DNA of 64,000 nt from contig QULU01000011.1 in the NCBI GenBank assembly GCA_003481775.1, positions 1 through 64,000 of the forward strand, in the 5' to 3' direction. The position numbers and the translations under genes are program-made. The DNA comes from Clostridiaceae bacterium OM02-2AC. Its GTDB lineage: Bacteria; Bacillota_I; Bacilli_A; Erysipelotrichales; Erysipelotrichaceae. Below, piece after piece: positions 31,517 to 40,306 of the stretch. Numbering within the stretch: position 1 is the stretch's first letter; each line of letters begins with the position of its first letter. The notes beneath the pieces are model-generated. The model was given only the letters and a program-made list of their open reading frames with translations, did not search any database and had not been told where the DNA came from.

Positions 31517-34228
31517 ATGTTGGAAAAGGTATATGCCTATGTGGTGGAGGCTACAAAACATGGATTGAGCGATCAGGGGAATTCGCTTTATATCAGTGAA
31601 CAACTGCAGCTGAGCCGCAATATGGTATCTCAGTATCTCAATCAGCTGTTTACCGAAGGACGTCTGTTGAAAATCAATACCAGACCGGTCGTATTTTATG
31701 ATGGGGATACGATAGAGGATAGGTATGATGTTTCACTGCATCAGCGTGAGTTTACTTCCATGGAAGAGTTTCAGAAGGCACTGCAGCCGCATCAGCCGCA
31801 GGATTTTGAGAAGCTGATCGGCTATGATGAAAGTCTGTCTTCCCTGGTGAACCAGTGTAAGGCGACCATTTCGTATCCTCCTTCCGGTCTTCCGCTTCTG
31901 CTGTATGGACCAACAGGAACCGGAAAAAGCTTTCTGGCACAGCTTATGTATGAGTATGCAATAAATCAGGGGCTGATCGCAGAAGACAGAAAATTTCTGA
32001 TTGTAAACTGCAGCGAGTATGCGAACAATCCGGAGCTTTTGACCGCAAATCTCTTCGGTCATAAAAAGGGGGCATTTACAGGAGCTGACAGGGATAATCC
32101 CGGTTTGATCAAGCTGGCAGAGGATGGTGTTCTGTTTTTGGATGAGGTGCATTGTCTGAAGGCGGAATGTCAGGAAAAGCTGTTTCTGTTCATGGATAAG
32201 GGCATCTATCATATGGTTGGCGATAATGAGAAATGGTATAAATCCAGTGTCCGTCTTATTTTTGCGACAACAGAAAAGCCGCAGGAGGTCCTTTTAAAAA
32301 CACTGCTGCGAAGAATTCCGATGATCGTCACTGTCCCATCCCTTGCGGAGCGCGGCTCTCATGAACGTCTGCAGCTGATTCATTCCATATTCGAGGATGA
32401 GGAAAAGCGTATTCATAAGTCAATTCATATCTCTTCACTTGTTTATCGGCTCCTTTTGAGCTGCGAATTTGAAGGCAACATCGGAGAGTTAAAAAATGCG
32501 ATACAGGCAAGCTGTGTGAACGCATTGTTTGCTTCGGATCAAAAAAGCGGCATACTGGAAATACGTGCTTACAATCTTCCTGAGAAGCTGCGGGAAAGAA
32601 AGGATACAGGGAAATCGGTATCCAGAGAAGGGCAGCGCATGATTCCTGTCCATGAGCTGAAAAGCTTTGTGCTGAAGGAGCGTCCCATCATTCAGCTGTT
32701 GGAGCATATCCTTGCGGCATTTCAGACACCGCATGAATTTGCTGTCTGCTTTGATGAAGCAGGAAAAGCAATCCATTCCTATCAGGAAGCAACGATGCTG
32801 CGCAGCAGTGCTGCCTTGTCGGGGAATGAGTATGTGCAGGGGATTGTTACGAGTATCTTCGATATGCTGTCTCTGCGCTATGGCTTTAAGTATGTGAACA
32901 ATGATCTGATTGCCATTACGGCATGTATTGTGGATTGTATGCAGAATACCTTGGAGCTTGGCAACTGGCAGGAGGCAAATCGCAAACAGATGGCTGCCCT
33001 GCAGAAATTTCTGAAGCAGAAGCTTCCCAGAGAATATGCGATTGCGGAGGAAATCCGCGAGCATCTTGAAAATAATCTGGATGTAAAATTTGAGGATTTG
33101 ATTCCCATGATTCTATGCCTGCATTTGAAGCTGCTGAATCGCATGCAGGATTTGAATAAGCGAATCGGTATCATCATCGCACACGGCTTTTCCACCGCCA
33201 GCTCTCTTGCGGATGCCGTGAATAAATTTCTAGGACGCTATGTCTTTGATTCCATCGATATGCCGCTGCATGTTACGACACAGGAGATTACCGAGCGTCT
33301 GAACCGTTATCTCAGCAAAATCGGTCGTTTTGAGGAGCTGTTTCTGCTGGTGGATATGGGCTCTTTAGAGGAATTGTATAAGGGAATAGAAAATCAGAAT
33401 GCCAATATCGGTATCATGAATAATGTGACAACCAAGCTGGCGCTTGAGGTAGGAAGCGGTATGATTCAGGGAACCGGCATGCAGGAGATATTTGAAGCGG
33501 TGCAAACCTACAGTGCATATCACTATCATATTGTAGAGCATCGCAGAAAGGAACAGGTGATTTTATGCTCCTGCGCCAGTGGAATCGGTACGGCAGAGAA
33601 GCTGAAAACAATTCTGAAGGATTCCCTGCCGCATAATTTCCCGATTCAGGTATTGACCTATGATTATAATACCCTGCTGGAGAAGCAGATGCACGATGCC
33701 TTTTTCGATACATATGAGGTGATTTGCATAGTAGGTACCCTGAATCCCAATCTAGAGGGAATTCGGTTTATTCCGATCGAGGATTTGATCATCAATGATA
33801 CACTGGATGAATTGAAAATCTATTTCCAGGACTATATGCGGGAGGATGAGATGAAAACCTTCCAGCAAAACATACTGAAGAATTTTTCTTTATCCAATAT
33901 TATGAACAATCTGACGATTCTAAATCCAAACAAGCTTCTGGAGCATGTTGCGGATGCGATTGATAAGCTGCAGCTGGAGCTGGGACTGCGCTTCACCAAC
34001 AATACCTGCTTCGGACTGTATGTCCATATCTGCTGTCTGATTGAACGTCTGGTGACAAGAAGAGAGATTGAAATTTTTACGGATATCGAGGATTTTGCGC
34101 AGCAGGAGGCAGCCTTCATTCAGTGCGTAAAGCATGCGTTCAGTGTTGTGGAGAGTTATTACGGTGTGGAGATTCCGGTTGAGGAAATCGGATATATCTT
34201 TAATTATGTAGAGCATAATGACGGTTAG
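31517..34228 (+). CDS. LevR-like sigma-54-dependent PTS regulator
   Basis: A 903-residue multidomain activator. Domains in order: N-terminal helix-turn-helix (about 15-55); sigma-54 AAA+ module (about 100-340) with Walker A GPTGTGKS (131-138), the sigma-54-contacting GAFTGA loop (185-190) and Walker B VLFLDE (205-210). Then come a first PRD-like helical region (about 385-545), EIIA-Man-like domain (His556 in IIAHGFSTAS), EIIB-Gat-like domain (Cys686 in CSCASGIGTAE) and C-terminal PRD (about 790-903). It activates sigma-54 promoters when PTS phosphorylation signals substrate. Targets are probably the PTS operon at 34805 and rpoN. It appears intact although its sigma factor is broken. Confidence 0.92.
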   Translation: MLEKVYAYVVEATKHGLSDQGNSLYISEQLQLSRNMVSQYLNQLFTEGRLLKINTRPVVFYDGDTIEDRYDVSLHQREFTSMEEFQKALQPHQPQDFEKLIGYDESLSSLVNQCKATISYPPSGLPLLLYGPTGTGKSFLAQLMYEYAINQGLIAEDRKFLIVNCSEYANNPELLTANLFGHKKGAFTGADRDNPGLIKLAEDGVLFLDEVHCLKAECQEKLFLFMDKGIYHMVGDNEKWYKSSVRLIFATTEKPQEVLLKTLLRRIPMIVTVPSLAERGSHERLQLIHSIFEDEEKRIHKSIHISSLVYRLLLSCEFEGNIGELKNAIQASCVNALFASDQKSGILEIRAYNLPEKLRERKDTGKSVSREGQRMIPVHELKSFVLKERPIIQLLEHILAAFQTPHEFAVCFDEAGKAIHSYQEATMLRSSAALSGNEYVQGIVTSIFDMLSLRYGFKYVNNDLIAITACIVDCMQNTLELGNWQEANRKQMAALQKFLKQKLPREYAIAEEIREHLENNLDVKFEDLIPMILCLHLKLLNRMQDLNKRIGIIIAHGFSTASSLADAVNKFLGRYVFDSIDMPLHVTTQEITERLNRYLSKIGRFEELFLLVDMGSLEELYKGIENQNANIGIMNNVTTKLALEVGSGMIQGTGMQEIFEAVQTYSAYHYHIVEHRRKEQVILCSCASGIGTAEKLKTILKDSLPHNFPIQVLTYDYNTLLEKQMHDAFFDTYEVICIVGTLNPNLEGIRFIPIEDLIINDTLDELKIYFQDYMREDEMKTFQQNILKNFSLSNIMNNLTILNPNKLLEHVADAIDKLQLELGLRFTNNTCFGLYVHICCLIERLVTRREIEIFTDIEDFAQQEAAFIQCVKHAFSVVESYYGVEIPVEEIGYIFNYVEHNDG

Positions 34229-34231
34229 TAG

Positions 34232-34276
34232 AAGCCCTTTACATCAGGAAGGTATTCCTGTGTAAAAGGCTTTCGT
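34232..34276 (+). terminator. Terminator after the LevR-like gene
   Basis: AAGCCCTTTACA (34232-34243) pairs with TGTAAAAGGCTT (34261-34272) around an inner CAGGAA/TTCCTG stem. The T-tail is imperfect. Confidence 0.7.
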
Positions 34277-34486
34277 TCTGTAAGGGGATGATGGCACGCA
34301 GCTTTTCATATCCTTGATTACACAAAGCAGCTTCATAAGGATCAAAAGGTCTGCACGATACATGCCTGAAAGATCCTTTATTTGAAGAAGTCCGATGTCG
34401 TTTGTAAGTGGCAGAGAGAACTGTTGTCAGTGAGTAGAGCTAAGATAATAAAAAGGATGATGTACAGGAAGGAATGATTATAATTT

Positions 34487-34525
34487 AAGGGCTGATACGT
34501 AACCGATGTGATTGCGTCAGCCCTT
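34487..34525 (+). repeat. Inverted repeat in the PTS upstream region
   Basis: AAGGGCTGA...CG (34487-34499) pairs with CGTCAGCCCTT (34515-34525). Terminator-like but with a poor T-tail. It lies about 235 bp upstream of the -24 element, so it could instead mark the upstream end of the control region. 34277-34486 shows nothing recognisable. Confidence 0.45.
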
Positions 34526-34590
34526 TATCTTGTTTGGCATGTAAGTGGAAGCGTACAGGGGCATTATTATGGCAGTGATAGCTGGAAGAA

Positions 34591-34624
34591 ATAGCGTCGA
34601 TGCAAAGCAGGATAGCGTCGATGC
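34591..34624 (+). promoter_or_regulatory. 13-bp direct repeat, candidate activator (UAS) site
   Basis: ATAGCGTCGATGC occurs at 34591-34603 and 34612-34624, exactly 21 bp apart (two helical turns). It lies about 140-170 bp upstream of the sigma-54 promoter, the usual distance for enhancer-like activator sites. Confidence 0.6.
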
Positions 34625-34758
34625 TGAAGCCCTTGCGGATATACTGGCATGCTGTATGCTTCATAAATGGGTTCACATAAGAAGGATCAACAGGGCAATA
34701 TAGAAGGAAAAGGGAAGAAATCGGCAGTTTTCCAGTTTTTTTTAATATGTAAGCAAGG

Positions 34759-34775
34759 TTGGCACACCTTTTGCT
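34759..34775 (+). promoter_or_regulatory. Sigma-54 promoter of the second PTS operon
   Basis: TTGGCACACCTTTTGCT with GG (34761-34762) and GC (34773-34774) separated by 10 bases. It matches the -24/-12 consensus and lies 30 bp before the IIA start. Confidence 0.78.
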
Positions 34776-34804
34776 ACGTAAATAAGTGAAGGGAGATGAA
34801 AGAT

Positions 34805-35215
34805 ATGGCAAACATAATTCTGGCATCACATGGTGAGCTGGCAAAGGGTATGCTGCATTCCGCATCCATGATCATCGGTGATCTTACAAAGGGTGTGGAG
34901 GTGTTCTGCCTGTATCCGGGGCAGAATCCACAGGATTATGCAGATCAGCTTCGGATAAAGATAGAAACCAGCGATGATGCGTGGATCATACTGGCTGATA
35001 TTCTGGGAGGCAGTGTGCATACGGCTTTATCACAGCTGACAGCCTTTGGCGATGTGACGGTTCTGTCGGGCATGAATTTGAATCTGGTGCTGAGTGTATT
35101 GCTGGGCGATCATGATGATGTCAGTGAGAAGCGTATGGTGCACATGATGGATGAGGCTAAAGCAGGGATTACCTGTAGAAAAAGCATAGATAAACAGGAA
35201 GAGGAAGATTTTTAG
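34805..35215 (+). CDS. PTS mannose-family IIA component
   Basis: A 136-residue phosphocarrier with His9 in ILASHGELAKGM as the phosphorylation site, followed by WIILADILGGSVHTAL, as in EIIA-Man. AAGGGAG lies 9 bases before the ATG at 34805; the ATG at 34796 is part of the RBS region. First gene of a sigma-54-promoted operon with a BtpA/SgcQ protein, IIB, IIC, IID and a HAD phosphatase. Codon use is ordinary, unlike the biased PTS at 16416, so this is an inducible system for a less common substrate. Confidence 0.92.
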   Translation: MANIILASHGELAKGMLHSASMIIGDLTKGVEVFCLYPGQNPQDYADQLRIKIETSDDAWIILADILGGSVHTALSQLTAFGDVTVLSGMNLNLVLSVLLGDHDDVSEKRMVHMMDEAKAGITCRKSIDKQEEEDF

Positions 35216-35231
35216 GAAAGGACAAAGAGAC

Positions 35232-35975
35232 ATGAAAAAAGAATTTTTGGATGTATTCAAAAGCAGGAAGCCGATTTTCGGCATGCTGCATCTGCTTGGT
35301 GACAATGATGAAGAGGTGATGGAGCGAGCGAAAAAGGAAATCAGTATCTATTATGAAAACGGGGTAGATGCTGTAATTGTGGAAAACTATTTTGGCACCT
35401 ATCGGCACATGGTGCTGGTTCTAACGTATTTGCAGCAAAATTATCCCAATCAGATTTATGGAGTGAATTGCTTGGATCAGGACACCATGAATTTTGAATT
35501 GGCAATCAAATACGGAGCAACATTCGTACAGCTGGATTCCGTTGCCGGGCATTTGGAGGAACGCAATGACATCACCTTTGATGCCTTTATGAAGCTGTAT
35601 CGCTCCAGGTTTTCCGGATATGTTTTGGGAGGTGTCCGGTTTAAATATCAACCGTATCTTTCCGGAAGAAGTCTGCAGGAGGATTTAAGAATCGGTATGA
35701 CACGCTGTGATGCCATCGTGGTTACGCAGGATGCAACCGGTCAGGAAACAAGCATGGAAAAAATTAAGGAATTCCGTGATATTATAGGGGATTTCCCATT
35801 GATAATCGGAGCTGGTATGACACCGGATAACTGTGAAAAACAGTTGCATGTTGGAGATGCCGCCATCGTTGGAAGTTATTTTAAGGATACCTATAAGGAT
35901 CACGGAGAGGTGGATGCACAGCATGTGAAACAAATGATCAGTGCAAGGAACGCCTGTTTGAAAGGGGGAGATTGA
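35232..35975 (+). CDS. BtpA/SgcQ family protein
   Basis: A 247-residue TIM-barrel-like protein of the BtpA/SgcQ family. Family segments include PIFGMLHLLGD at the N-terminus, GVDAVIVENYFGTY, FVQLDSVAGHL, and DFPLIIGAGMTPDN with a phosphate-loop look. Members occur in PTS operons (E. coli sgcQ) and are thought to be sugar-phosphate processing enzymes, but no reaction is established. It sits between the IIA and IIB genes, an unusual place for an enzyme, and its stop is 1 bp before the IIB start. This makes it a likely first step after uptake. Confidence 0.82.
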   Translation: MKKEFLDVFKSRKPIFGMLHLLGDNDEEVMERAKKEISIYYENGVDAVIVENYFGTYRHMVLVLTYLQQNYPNQIYGVNCLDQDTMNFELAIKYGATFVQLDSVAGHLEERNDITFDAFMKLYRSRFSGYVLGGVRFKYQPYLSGRSLQEDLRIGMTRCDAIVVTQDATGQETSMEKIKEFRDIIGDFPLIIGAGMTPDNCEKQLHVGDAAIVGSYFKDTYKDHGEVDAQHVKQMISARNACLKGGD

Positions 35976-35976
35976 C

Positions 35977-36447
35977 ATGCTGAAGCTGCTGCGTGTCGAT
36001 CACCGTCTGCTGCATGGTCAGGTTGCATTTTCATGGACAAAACAGCTGGGGGCGGATTGTATTTTGATTGCCAATGATGAGGTTGTGCAGGATGAACTGC
36101 GTATGACGGCGATTCGCATGTCAAAACCAAACGGCGTCAAGCTGGTAATGAAAAGTGTGGAGGATTCCATAAAGGCATTAAACAGTGGAGTAACAGACAA
36201 GTACAAGCTGTTTATAATTTGTGGGAACATACCGGATGCAGCAAGGCTTGTGAAGGGATATCCGTGCATTTCTTCAATCAATCTTGGCGGACTGAAAAAT
36301 GAACCGGGGAAAAAGCAGATTTCAAAGGCCATATCGGTTGACGAGCAGGATGTGGAAATTCTAAAGGAGCTGCATGCCTTGGGTGTGGAGCTGGAAATAC
36401 GTATGGTTCCAGGTGATCCGAAGCAGGATGCCCTGCAGCTAATATAG
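35977..36447 (+). CDS. PTS mannose/fructose/sorbose IIB component
   Basis: A 156-residue phosphotransfer protein. His13 in RVDHRLLHGQVAFSW is the active-site residue. AGGGGGAGATTGAC within the end of the upstream gene acts as RBS. It transfers phosphate from the IIA encoded at 34805 to the sugar carried by the IIC/IID pair. The C-terminal half (MVPGDPKQDA) follows the EIIB-Man pattern. Distinct in sequence from the IIB at 16878. Confidence 0.93.
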   Translation: MLKLLRVDHRLLHGQVAFSWTKQLGADCILIANDEVVQDELRMTAIRMSKPNGVKLVMKSVEDSIKALNSGVTDKYKLFIICGNIPDAARLVKGYPCISSINLGGLKNEPGKKQISKAISVDEQDVEILKELHALGVELEIRMVPGDPKQDALQLI

Positions 36448-36463
36448 TAAGGAGGAAAGAAAG

Positions 36464-37240
36464 ATGAATTTACTGATACAATCACTGTTGATCGGACTGG
36501 TCGCATTGTTCGGTTATGCAAATGCAATTATGGGAAGCTCCATGCTGGATCGTCCGCTTGTGATTTCACCACTGGTGGGACTGGTTCTGGGGGATTTACA
36601 GATGGGTATCATGGTAGGGGCAACACTGGAGCTGGTTTGGCTGGGAGCTTTTCCGGTTGGTGCCAGCAATCCGCCGGATATGGTTTCTGGGACGATTATC
36701 GGGGCATCCTTTGTAATCTCCAGCGGCAGTGAAGCCGGAACAGCAGTTGCACTGGCAGTTCCGATTGCAACGCTGGTATTGATGCTGAGCAATATCCTGA
36801 TGATGTTTGTAATACCGCAGGTTAGCTGTGTTATGGCCGACCGTAATGCTGCAAAAGGAAATGTAAAGGGTGTTGAACATGCGCATTTGCTGGCTGTATG
36901 CACCTTCCTTGTTCCTCTGTCTTTGCTGGTGGCAGTTTCCTACTATCTGGGGGCACCCTTCATTGCGGATATTGTAAAATCCATTCCTGCCTTTATCACA
37001 CATGGGCTGGAGGTAGCTACCGGCATTATCCCTGCCATCGGATTTGCCATGCTGGCCAGAATGATTATGACAAAGGATGTCGCAGCATTTTTCTTCGGCG
37101 GCTTTCTTCTGAGTGCCTATCTGCAGGTGCCTGTGCTTGGCGTGGCATTGATGGCCTGCGTGATTGTCGTTGTGATTATGACAATTAAGAAGGATACAAA
37201 TATGAAAATGGAGGGATTGCAGGATGACAACGAATTCTAA
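36464..37240 (+). CDS. PTS mannose/fructose/sorbose IIC component
   Basis: A 258-residue membrane channel subunit with about seven to eight hydrophobic segments. Conserved segments are MLDRPLVISPLVGLVLGDLQMG and the PVGASNPPDMVSGTII loop near the substrate path. The Asn-Pro-Pro-Asp form resembles IIC of AgaW/SorA-type permeases, hinting at an amino sugar or sorbose-like substrate, though weakly. TAAGGAGGAAAG precedes the ATG. It overlaps the IID gene by 17 bp. Confidence 0.92.
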   Translation: MNLLIQSLLIGLVALFGYANAIMGSSMLDRPLVISPLVGLVLGDLQMGIMVGATLELVWLGAFPVGASNPPDMVSGTIIGASFVISSGSEAGTAVALAVPIATLVLMLSNILMMFVIPQVSCVMADRNAAKGNVKGVEHAHLLAVCTFLVPLSLLVAVSYYLGAPFIADIVKSIPAFITHGLEVATGIIPAIGFAMLARMIMTKDVAAFFFGGFLLSAYLQVPVLGVALMACVIVVVIMTIKKDTNMKMEGLQDDNEF

Positions 37241-38045
37241 TATGAAAAAGCTGAATAAAAAAGATCTGATGAGTATTTTCTGGAGATCCTGCCATCAGGA
37301 TGCCTCCTGGAATTATGAGCGTCAGCAAAATCTTGCGGCCGGCTATACGATGTGCAAGGTCATCGGAAAGCTGTATGCGGATGATGCGGAGGGCAGAAGC
37401 CGTGCTTTACAGCGGCATCTGGAATTTATGGCGATTACTCCCCATCTATCCACCCTGCTGTATGGAATTCTTGCGGCAATGGAGGAAGAAAACGCAAATA
37501 ATGAAAGCTTTGATGAAAATTCAATCAATGCTGTCCGCGCTTCCTTAATGGGACCGCTGGCCGGTATTGGAGATTCTCTGATTTGGGGCACTCTGCGAAT
37601 TATTGCTGCAGGAATTGCGATTTCCTTTTCCAAAGATGGAAATATTATGGGACCATTGATTTTCCTTCTGATTTTCAATATTCCAGCCTGGCTGTTACGC
37701 TATTTCTGTCTGAACAAGGGCTACAGTCTTGGTGCAGATGTTTTCAAACAGGTAACGGAATCCGGTTTGATGGAGAAGGTGACCTATGCTGCATCTGTGG
37801 TCGGCTTGATGGTCATCGGCTGTATGAGTGCTTCCATGGTGTATTTTGAATTACCAATCAAAGTCGGAAGCGGCGATTTTGCACAGCCGCTGCAGGATTA
37901 TCTAAATGAGGTTATGCCCTGTCTTCTGCCGCTGGCTATATTCGGTATTCTGTATTATTTCCTCGGTAAAAAAGTAAAAACCACGACCATTCTGCTTATC
38001 ATTATCGCTTTGAGTATTGCACTGGCATTCTTTGGTATCGTCTGA
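37224..38045 (+). CDS. PTS mannose/fructose/sorbose IID component
   Basis: A 273-residue membrane subunit. The N-terminus contains SIFWRSCHQDASWNYERQQ, followed by the diagnostic SLMGPLAGIGDSLIWGT and hydrophobic helices towards the C-terminus. The start inside IIC is supported by GGAGGG upstream and the 17-bp overlap, which couples translation. It completes the second PTS permease. The stop is followed after 1 bp by the HAD gene. Confidence 0.92.
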   Translation: MTTNSNMKKLNKKDLMSIFWRSCHQDASWNYERQQNLAAGYTMCKVIGKLYADDAEGRSRALQRHLEFMAITPHLSTLLYGILAAMEEENANNESFDENSINAVRASLMGPLAGIGDSLIWGTLRIIAAGIAISFSKDGNIMGPLIFLLIFNIPAWLLRYFCLNKGYSLGADVFKQVTESGLMEKVTYAASVVGLMVIGCMSASMVYFELPIKVGSGDFAQPLQDYLNEVMPCLLPLAIFGILYYFLGKKVKTTTILLIIIALSIALAFFGIV

Positions 38046-38046
38046 T

Positions 38047-38682
38047 ATGTTTCATGCAGTCATCTTCGATATGGATGGGGTTCTGATTGATTCAGAACCT
38101 CTTTATCTGCAGGATATCGTCCGGTTTCTGAAGCATGATGGGATACAGGTGGAACCGGCCTCCCTGTATCATCTGGTAGGTAATTCCATGCATGCGATTA
38201 CCAATGCTGTTTATGCATATTACAAAAGTCGTATGGACTATGAAAGCTTTTTAATACATTATGAGCAGAACGCATATACGCCTATATCGTATGCGTCTAT
38301 TCTCAATCCCGGTGTGAAAAAAACGCTGGCGGTATTGAAGGAGCGAAAAATAAAAATCGCGCTTGCCTCCTCCTCAGATTTGGCGGATATCAATGCGGTA
38401 CTCACACAATGTGAGCTGCATCCGTATTTTGATAGCGTATTGAGCGGGGAGATGCTTCAGAAAACAAAGCCGCACCCGGAAATTTATATACGCACTGCAC
38501 AGAATCTGCATACAGACTGTGCAGAATGTCTGGTACTTGAAGACAGTCCGTATGGAATTGAAGCTGCTAAAAAAGCTGGAATGTACGTGCTAGCAAAGAA
38601 AGATACCCGCTTTGGCTTTCAACAAAATCAGGCGGATGCAATCATAACTGATGTGGAAGAGGTTTTAAACTATCTTGATTGA
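38047..38682 (+). CDS. HAD family phosphatase/phosphoglucomutase-like
   Basis: A 211-residue HAD subfamily I protein. Motif I FDMDGVLIDSEPLY has the nucleophile Asp8 and Asp10; motif II is ALASSSD; motif III the KTKPHPEIY lysine; motif IV LVLEDSPYGIEAA. This pattern is that of beta-phosphoglucomutases and sugar phosphatases. The start at 38047 is favoured by its 1-bp distance to the IID stop (coupling), although no strong RBS is seen. It probably removes phosphate from, or isomerises, the sugar phosphate made by the PTS. Confidence 0.87.
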   Translation: MFHAVIFDMDGVLIDSEPLYLQDIVRFLKHDGIQVEPASLYHLVGNSMHAITNAVYAYYKSRMDYESFLIHYEQNAYTPISYASILNPGVKKTLAVLKERKIKIALASSSDLADINAVLTQCELHPYFDSVLSGEMLQKTKPHPEIYIRTAQNLHTDCAECLVLEDSPYGIEAAKKAGMYVLAKKDTRFGFQQNQADAIITDVEEVLNYLD

Positions 38683-38766
38683 CTTCCGGTTTTCCGTATA
38701 GCAGCAGCATCAAAACAGGGGATTCCAGAATTTACCTTAGCCTTCTTCTGTATATTTTTTCTTCTC

Positions 38767-38772
38767 TATAAT
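38767..38772 (+). promoter_or_regulatory. -10 element (TATAAT)
   Basis: Perfect TATAAT 24 bp upstream of the start at 38797. The -35 is poor. Confidence 0.4.
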
Positions 38773-38796
38773 ACAATATAGCAAGGAGAGTGAGAT

Positions 38797-39099
38797 ATGG
38801 AAGAAGAAATCAAGATTGATGATGCATGGCATATGCTTATGCACTATCCAAATGTTTGGCTAGGCGATTATCCGGAAGAACTATATCAGGCTTTTCTGGA
38901 AATCGGAAGAGAAGAGCTGGTTTTTCACAGCAAAAAGCAGAAGACCATTGAGGAAATTACAGAGTTGATGATCAGAGTAAAGCCGGGACTTCGCATTCTG
39001 CGTGATGAGGTGGTCAGCGCAGGAAGAATGGGAGAGCATATTCTCCTGTATGATGAAATGTTCGTGTCGGTATTCCGATTAAACAAGGCAGCTTTGTAA
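38797..39099 (+). CDS. Uncharacterised 100-residue protein
   Basis: A small acidic cytosolic protein with no recognised family. The N-terminus (DDAWHMLMHYPNVWLGDYPEE) is rich in aromatic residues, and the middle is helical. It has an RBS (AGCAAGGAGAGTGAGAT), a TATAAT upstream and a terminator 30 bp after the stop. It is therefore likely a genuine monocistronic gene. No link to the PTS operon or to the patatin gene is evident. Confidence 0.6.
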   Translation: MEEEIKIDDAWHMLMHYPNVWLGDYPEELYQAFLEIGREELVFHSKKQKTIEEITELMIRVKPGLRILRDEVVSAGRMGEHILLYDEMFVSVFRLNKAAL

Positions 39100-39130
39100 G
39101 CTCTCTGTTTGATACGTAGTTATAAATGAA

Positions 39131-39156
39131 CCGAAGGTGATGCTTTCGGTTTTTTA
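39131..39156 (+). terminator. Intrinsic terminator
   Basis: CCGAA (39131-39135) pairs with TTCGG (39145-39149), followed by seven T residues. Confidence 0.75.
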
Positions 39157-39296
39157 TTTCCTATCGTTTGACTATGGGATAGAGTTGTGCTAGTATTGCT
39201 TACGTAAAATTCCAACGGATGAATGACGGTAACCATGAGCTGTGCCATTGCCATGATATGCAGCTGTTTCATTCTTGGATTGTGAGAGGTGATGGA

Positions 39297-40220
39297 ATGA
39301 ATAAAATATATTCCGGCTTTCATCAGCTGCCGCACGGAAATGCATCCACCATGGTACAGGAGGGCTGCATTGTTCTGGAGGGCGGTGCATTTCGCGGGCT
39401 GTATGGTGAGGGTGTGTTGGATGCTCTCATGCTGGAAAACATCAATCTGCGCTGTACGATCGGTGTATCCGCAGGAGCCATGAATGGATTGAATTATGTA
39501 TCCGGTCAGATTGGAAGATCAATCCGCATGAATTTGAAATACCGCCATGACAAACGGTATGTGGGAAGAAAAGCACTGCAAAACGGGGAAGGTCTGATTG
39601 GCTTTGCATTTGCCTTTCATCAGGCAGATCAGGAATACCCGTTTGATAAGAAACGGTTTTTTCAATTCGACCGTCGCTTTATTGCTGTTGCGACCAACTG
39701 TGAAACAGCAGAGCCGGTATATTTTGAAAAGGATCACTGCCGCGATATCTTTCAGGCGGTGCAGGCATCAGCCTCTATGCCATTTATTTCCAAAATGGTA
39801 TGGATGGAGGGCTATCCGTATCTGGACGGCGGCTGCAGTGATAAAATTCCCTTTGCATGGGCTTTGGGGGAAGGCTATAAAAAAATTATCGTCGTGCGGA
39901 CGCGACCGCTGTCCTATCGTAAGAAAACGGATAGTATCACCCGAAAGCTGCCATTGGAAAAGACGATCTACAGGCCGTACCCGAAATTTATCAAAGCGCT
40001 GGAGGAAATGGATGTCAATTATAATCGGCAATGCGAGGCGCTGGAAATGCTGCAGGAGCAAAAACGTATCTATGTCATCGCACCTTCACAGCCGGTTACC
40101 GTGGGAAGGCTGGAGCCGGATCTAGAAAAGCTGGGCAGTCTGTATTGGATGGGGTATTATGACACCAGACGGCAGATTCAGGACATTCGCCGCTATTTAA
40201 AGGAGAATGAAAGTATTTGA
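39297..40220 (+). CDS. Patatin-like phospholipase family protein
   Basis: A 307-residue acyl hydrolase of the bacterial patatin/RssA type. The oxyanion motif is LEGGAFRGLYGEGV, the nucleophile is Ser58 in IGVSAGAMNG, and the catalytic aspartate is in YLDGGCSDKIP, completing the Ser-Asp dyad. It probably hydrolyses phospholipid or neutral acyl esters; no signal peptide is seen, so it acts in the cytosol or at the inner face. AGAGGTG 5 bases before the ATG at 39297 decides the start, because a longer in-frame reading from 39219 has no RBS. Confidence 0.88.
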   Translation: MNKIYSGFHQLPHGNASTMVQEGCIVLEGGAFRGLYGEGVLDALMLENINLRCTIGVSAGAMNGLNYVSGQIGRSIRMNLKYRHDKRYVGRKALQNGEGLIGFAFAFHQADQEYPFDKKRFFQFDRRFIAVATNCETAEPVYFEKDHCRDIFQAVQASASMPFISKMVWMEGYPYLDGGCSDKIPFAWALGEGYKKIIVVRTRPLSYRKKTDSITRKLPLEKTIYRPYPKFIKALEEMDVNYNRQCEALEMLQEQKRIYVIAPSQPVTVGRLEPDLEKLGSLYWMGYYDTRRQIQDIRRYLKENESI

Positions 40221-40231
40221 ATCCTGCATAA

Positions 40232-40286
40232 AAAAGACCTGTATTCAATATGGAGAATGCTTCTTCCATATCGCTACAGGTCTTTT
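40232..40286. terminator. Bidirectional terminator
   Basis: AAAAGACCTGTA (40232-40243) pairs with TACAGGTCTTTT (40275-40286), with an inner ATATGGA/TCCATAT stem. It lies between the convergent patatin gene and the minus-strand exporter operon. Confidence 0.85.
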
Positions 40287-40306
40287 CTGCAGGACGAGAT
40301 TGCGGT

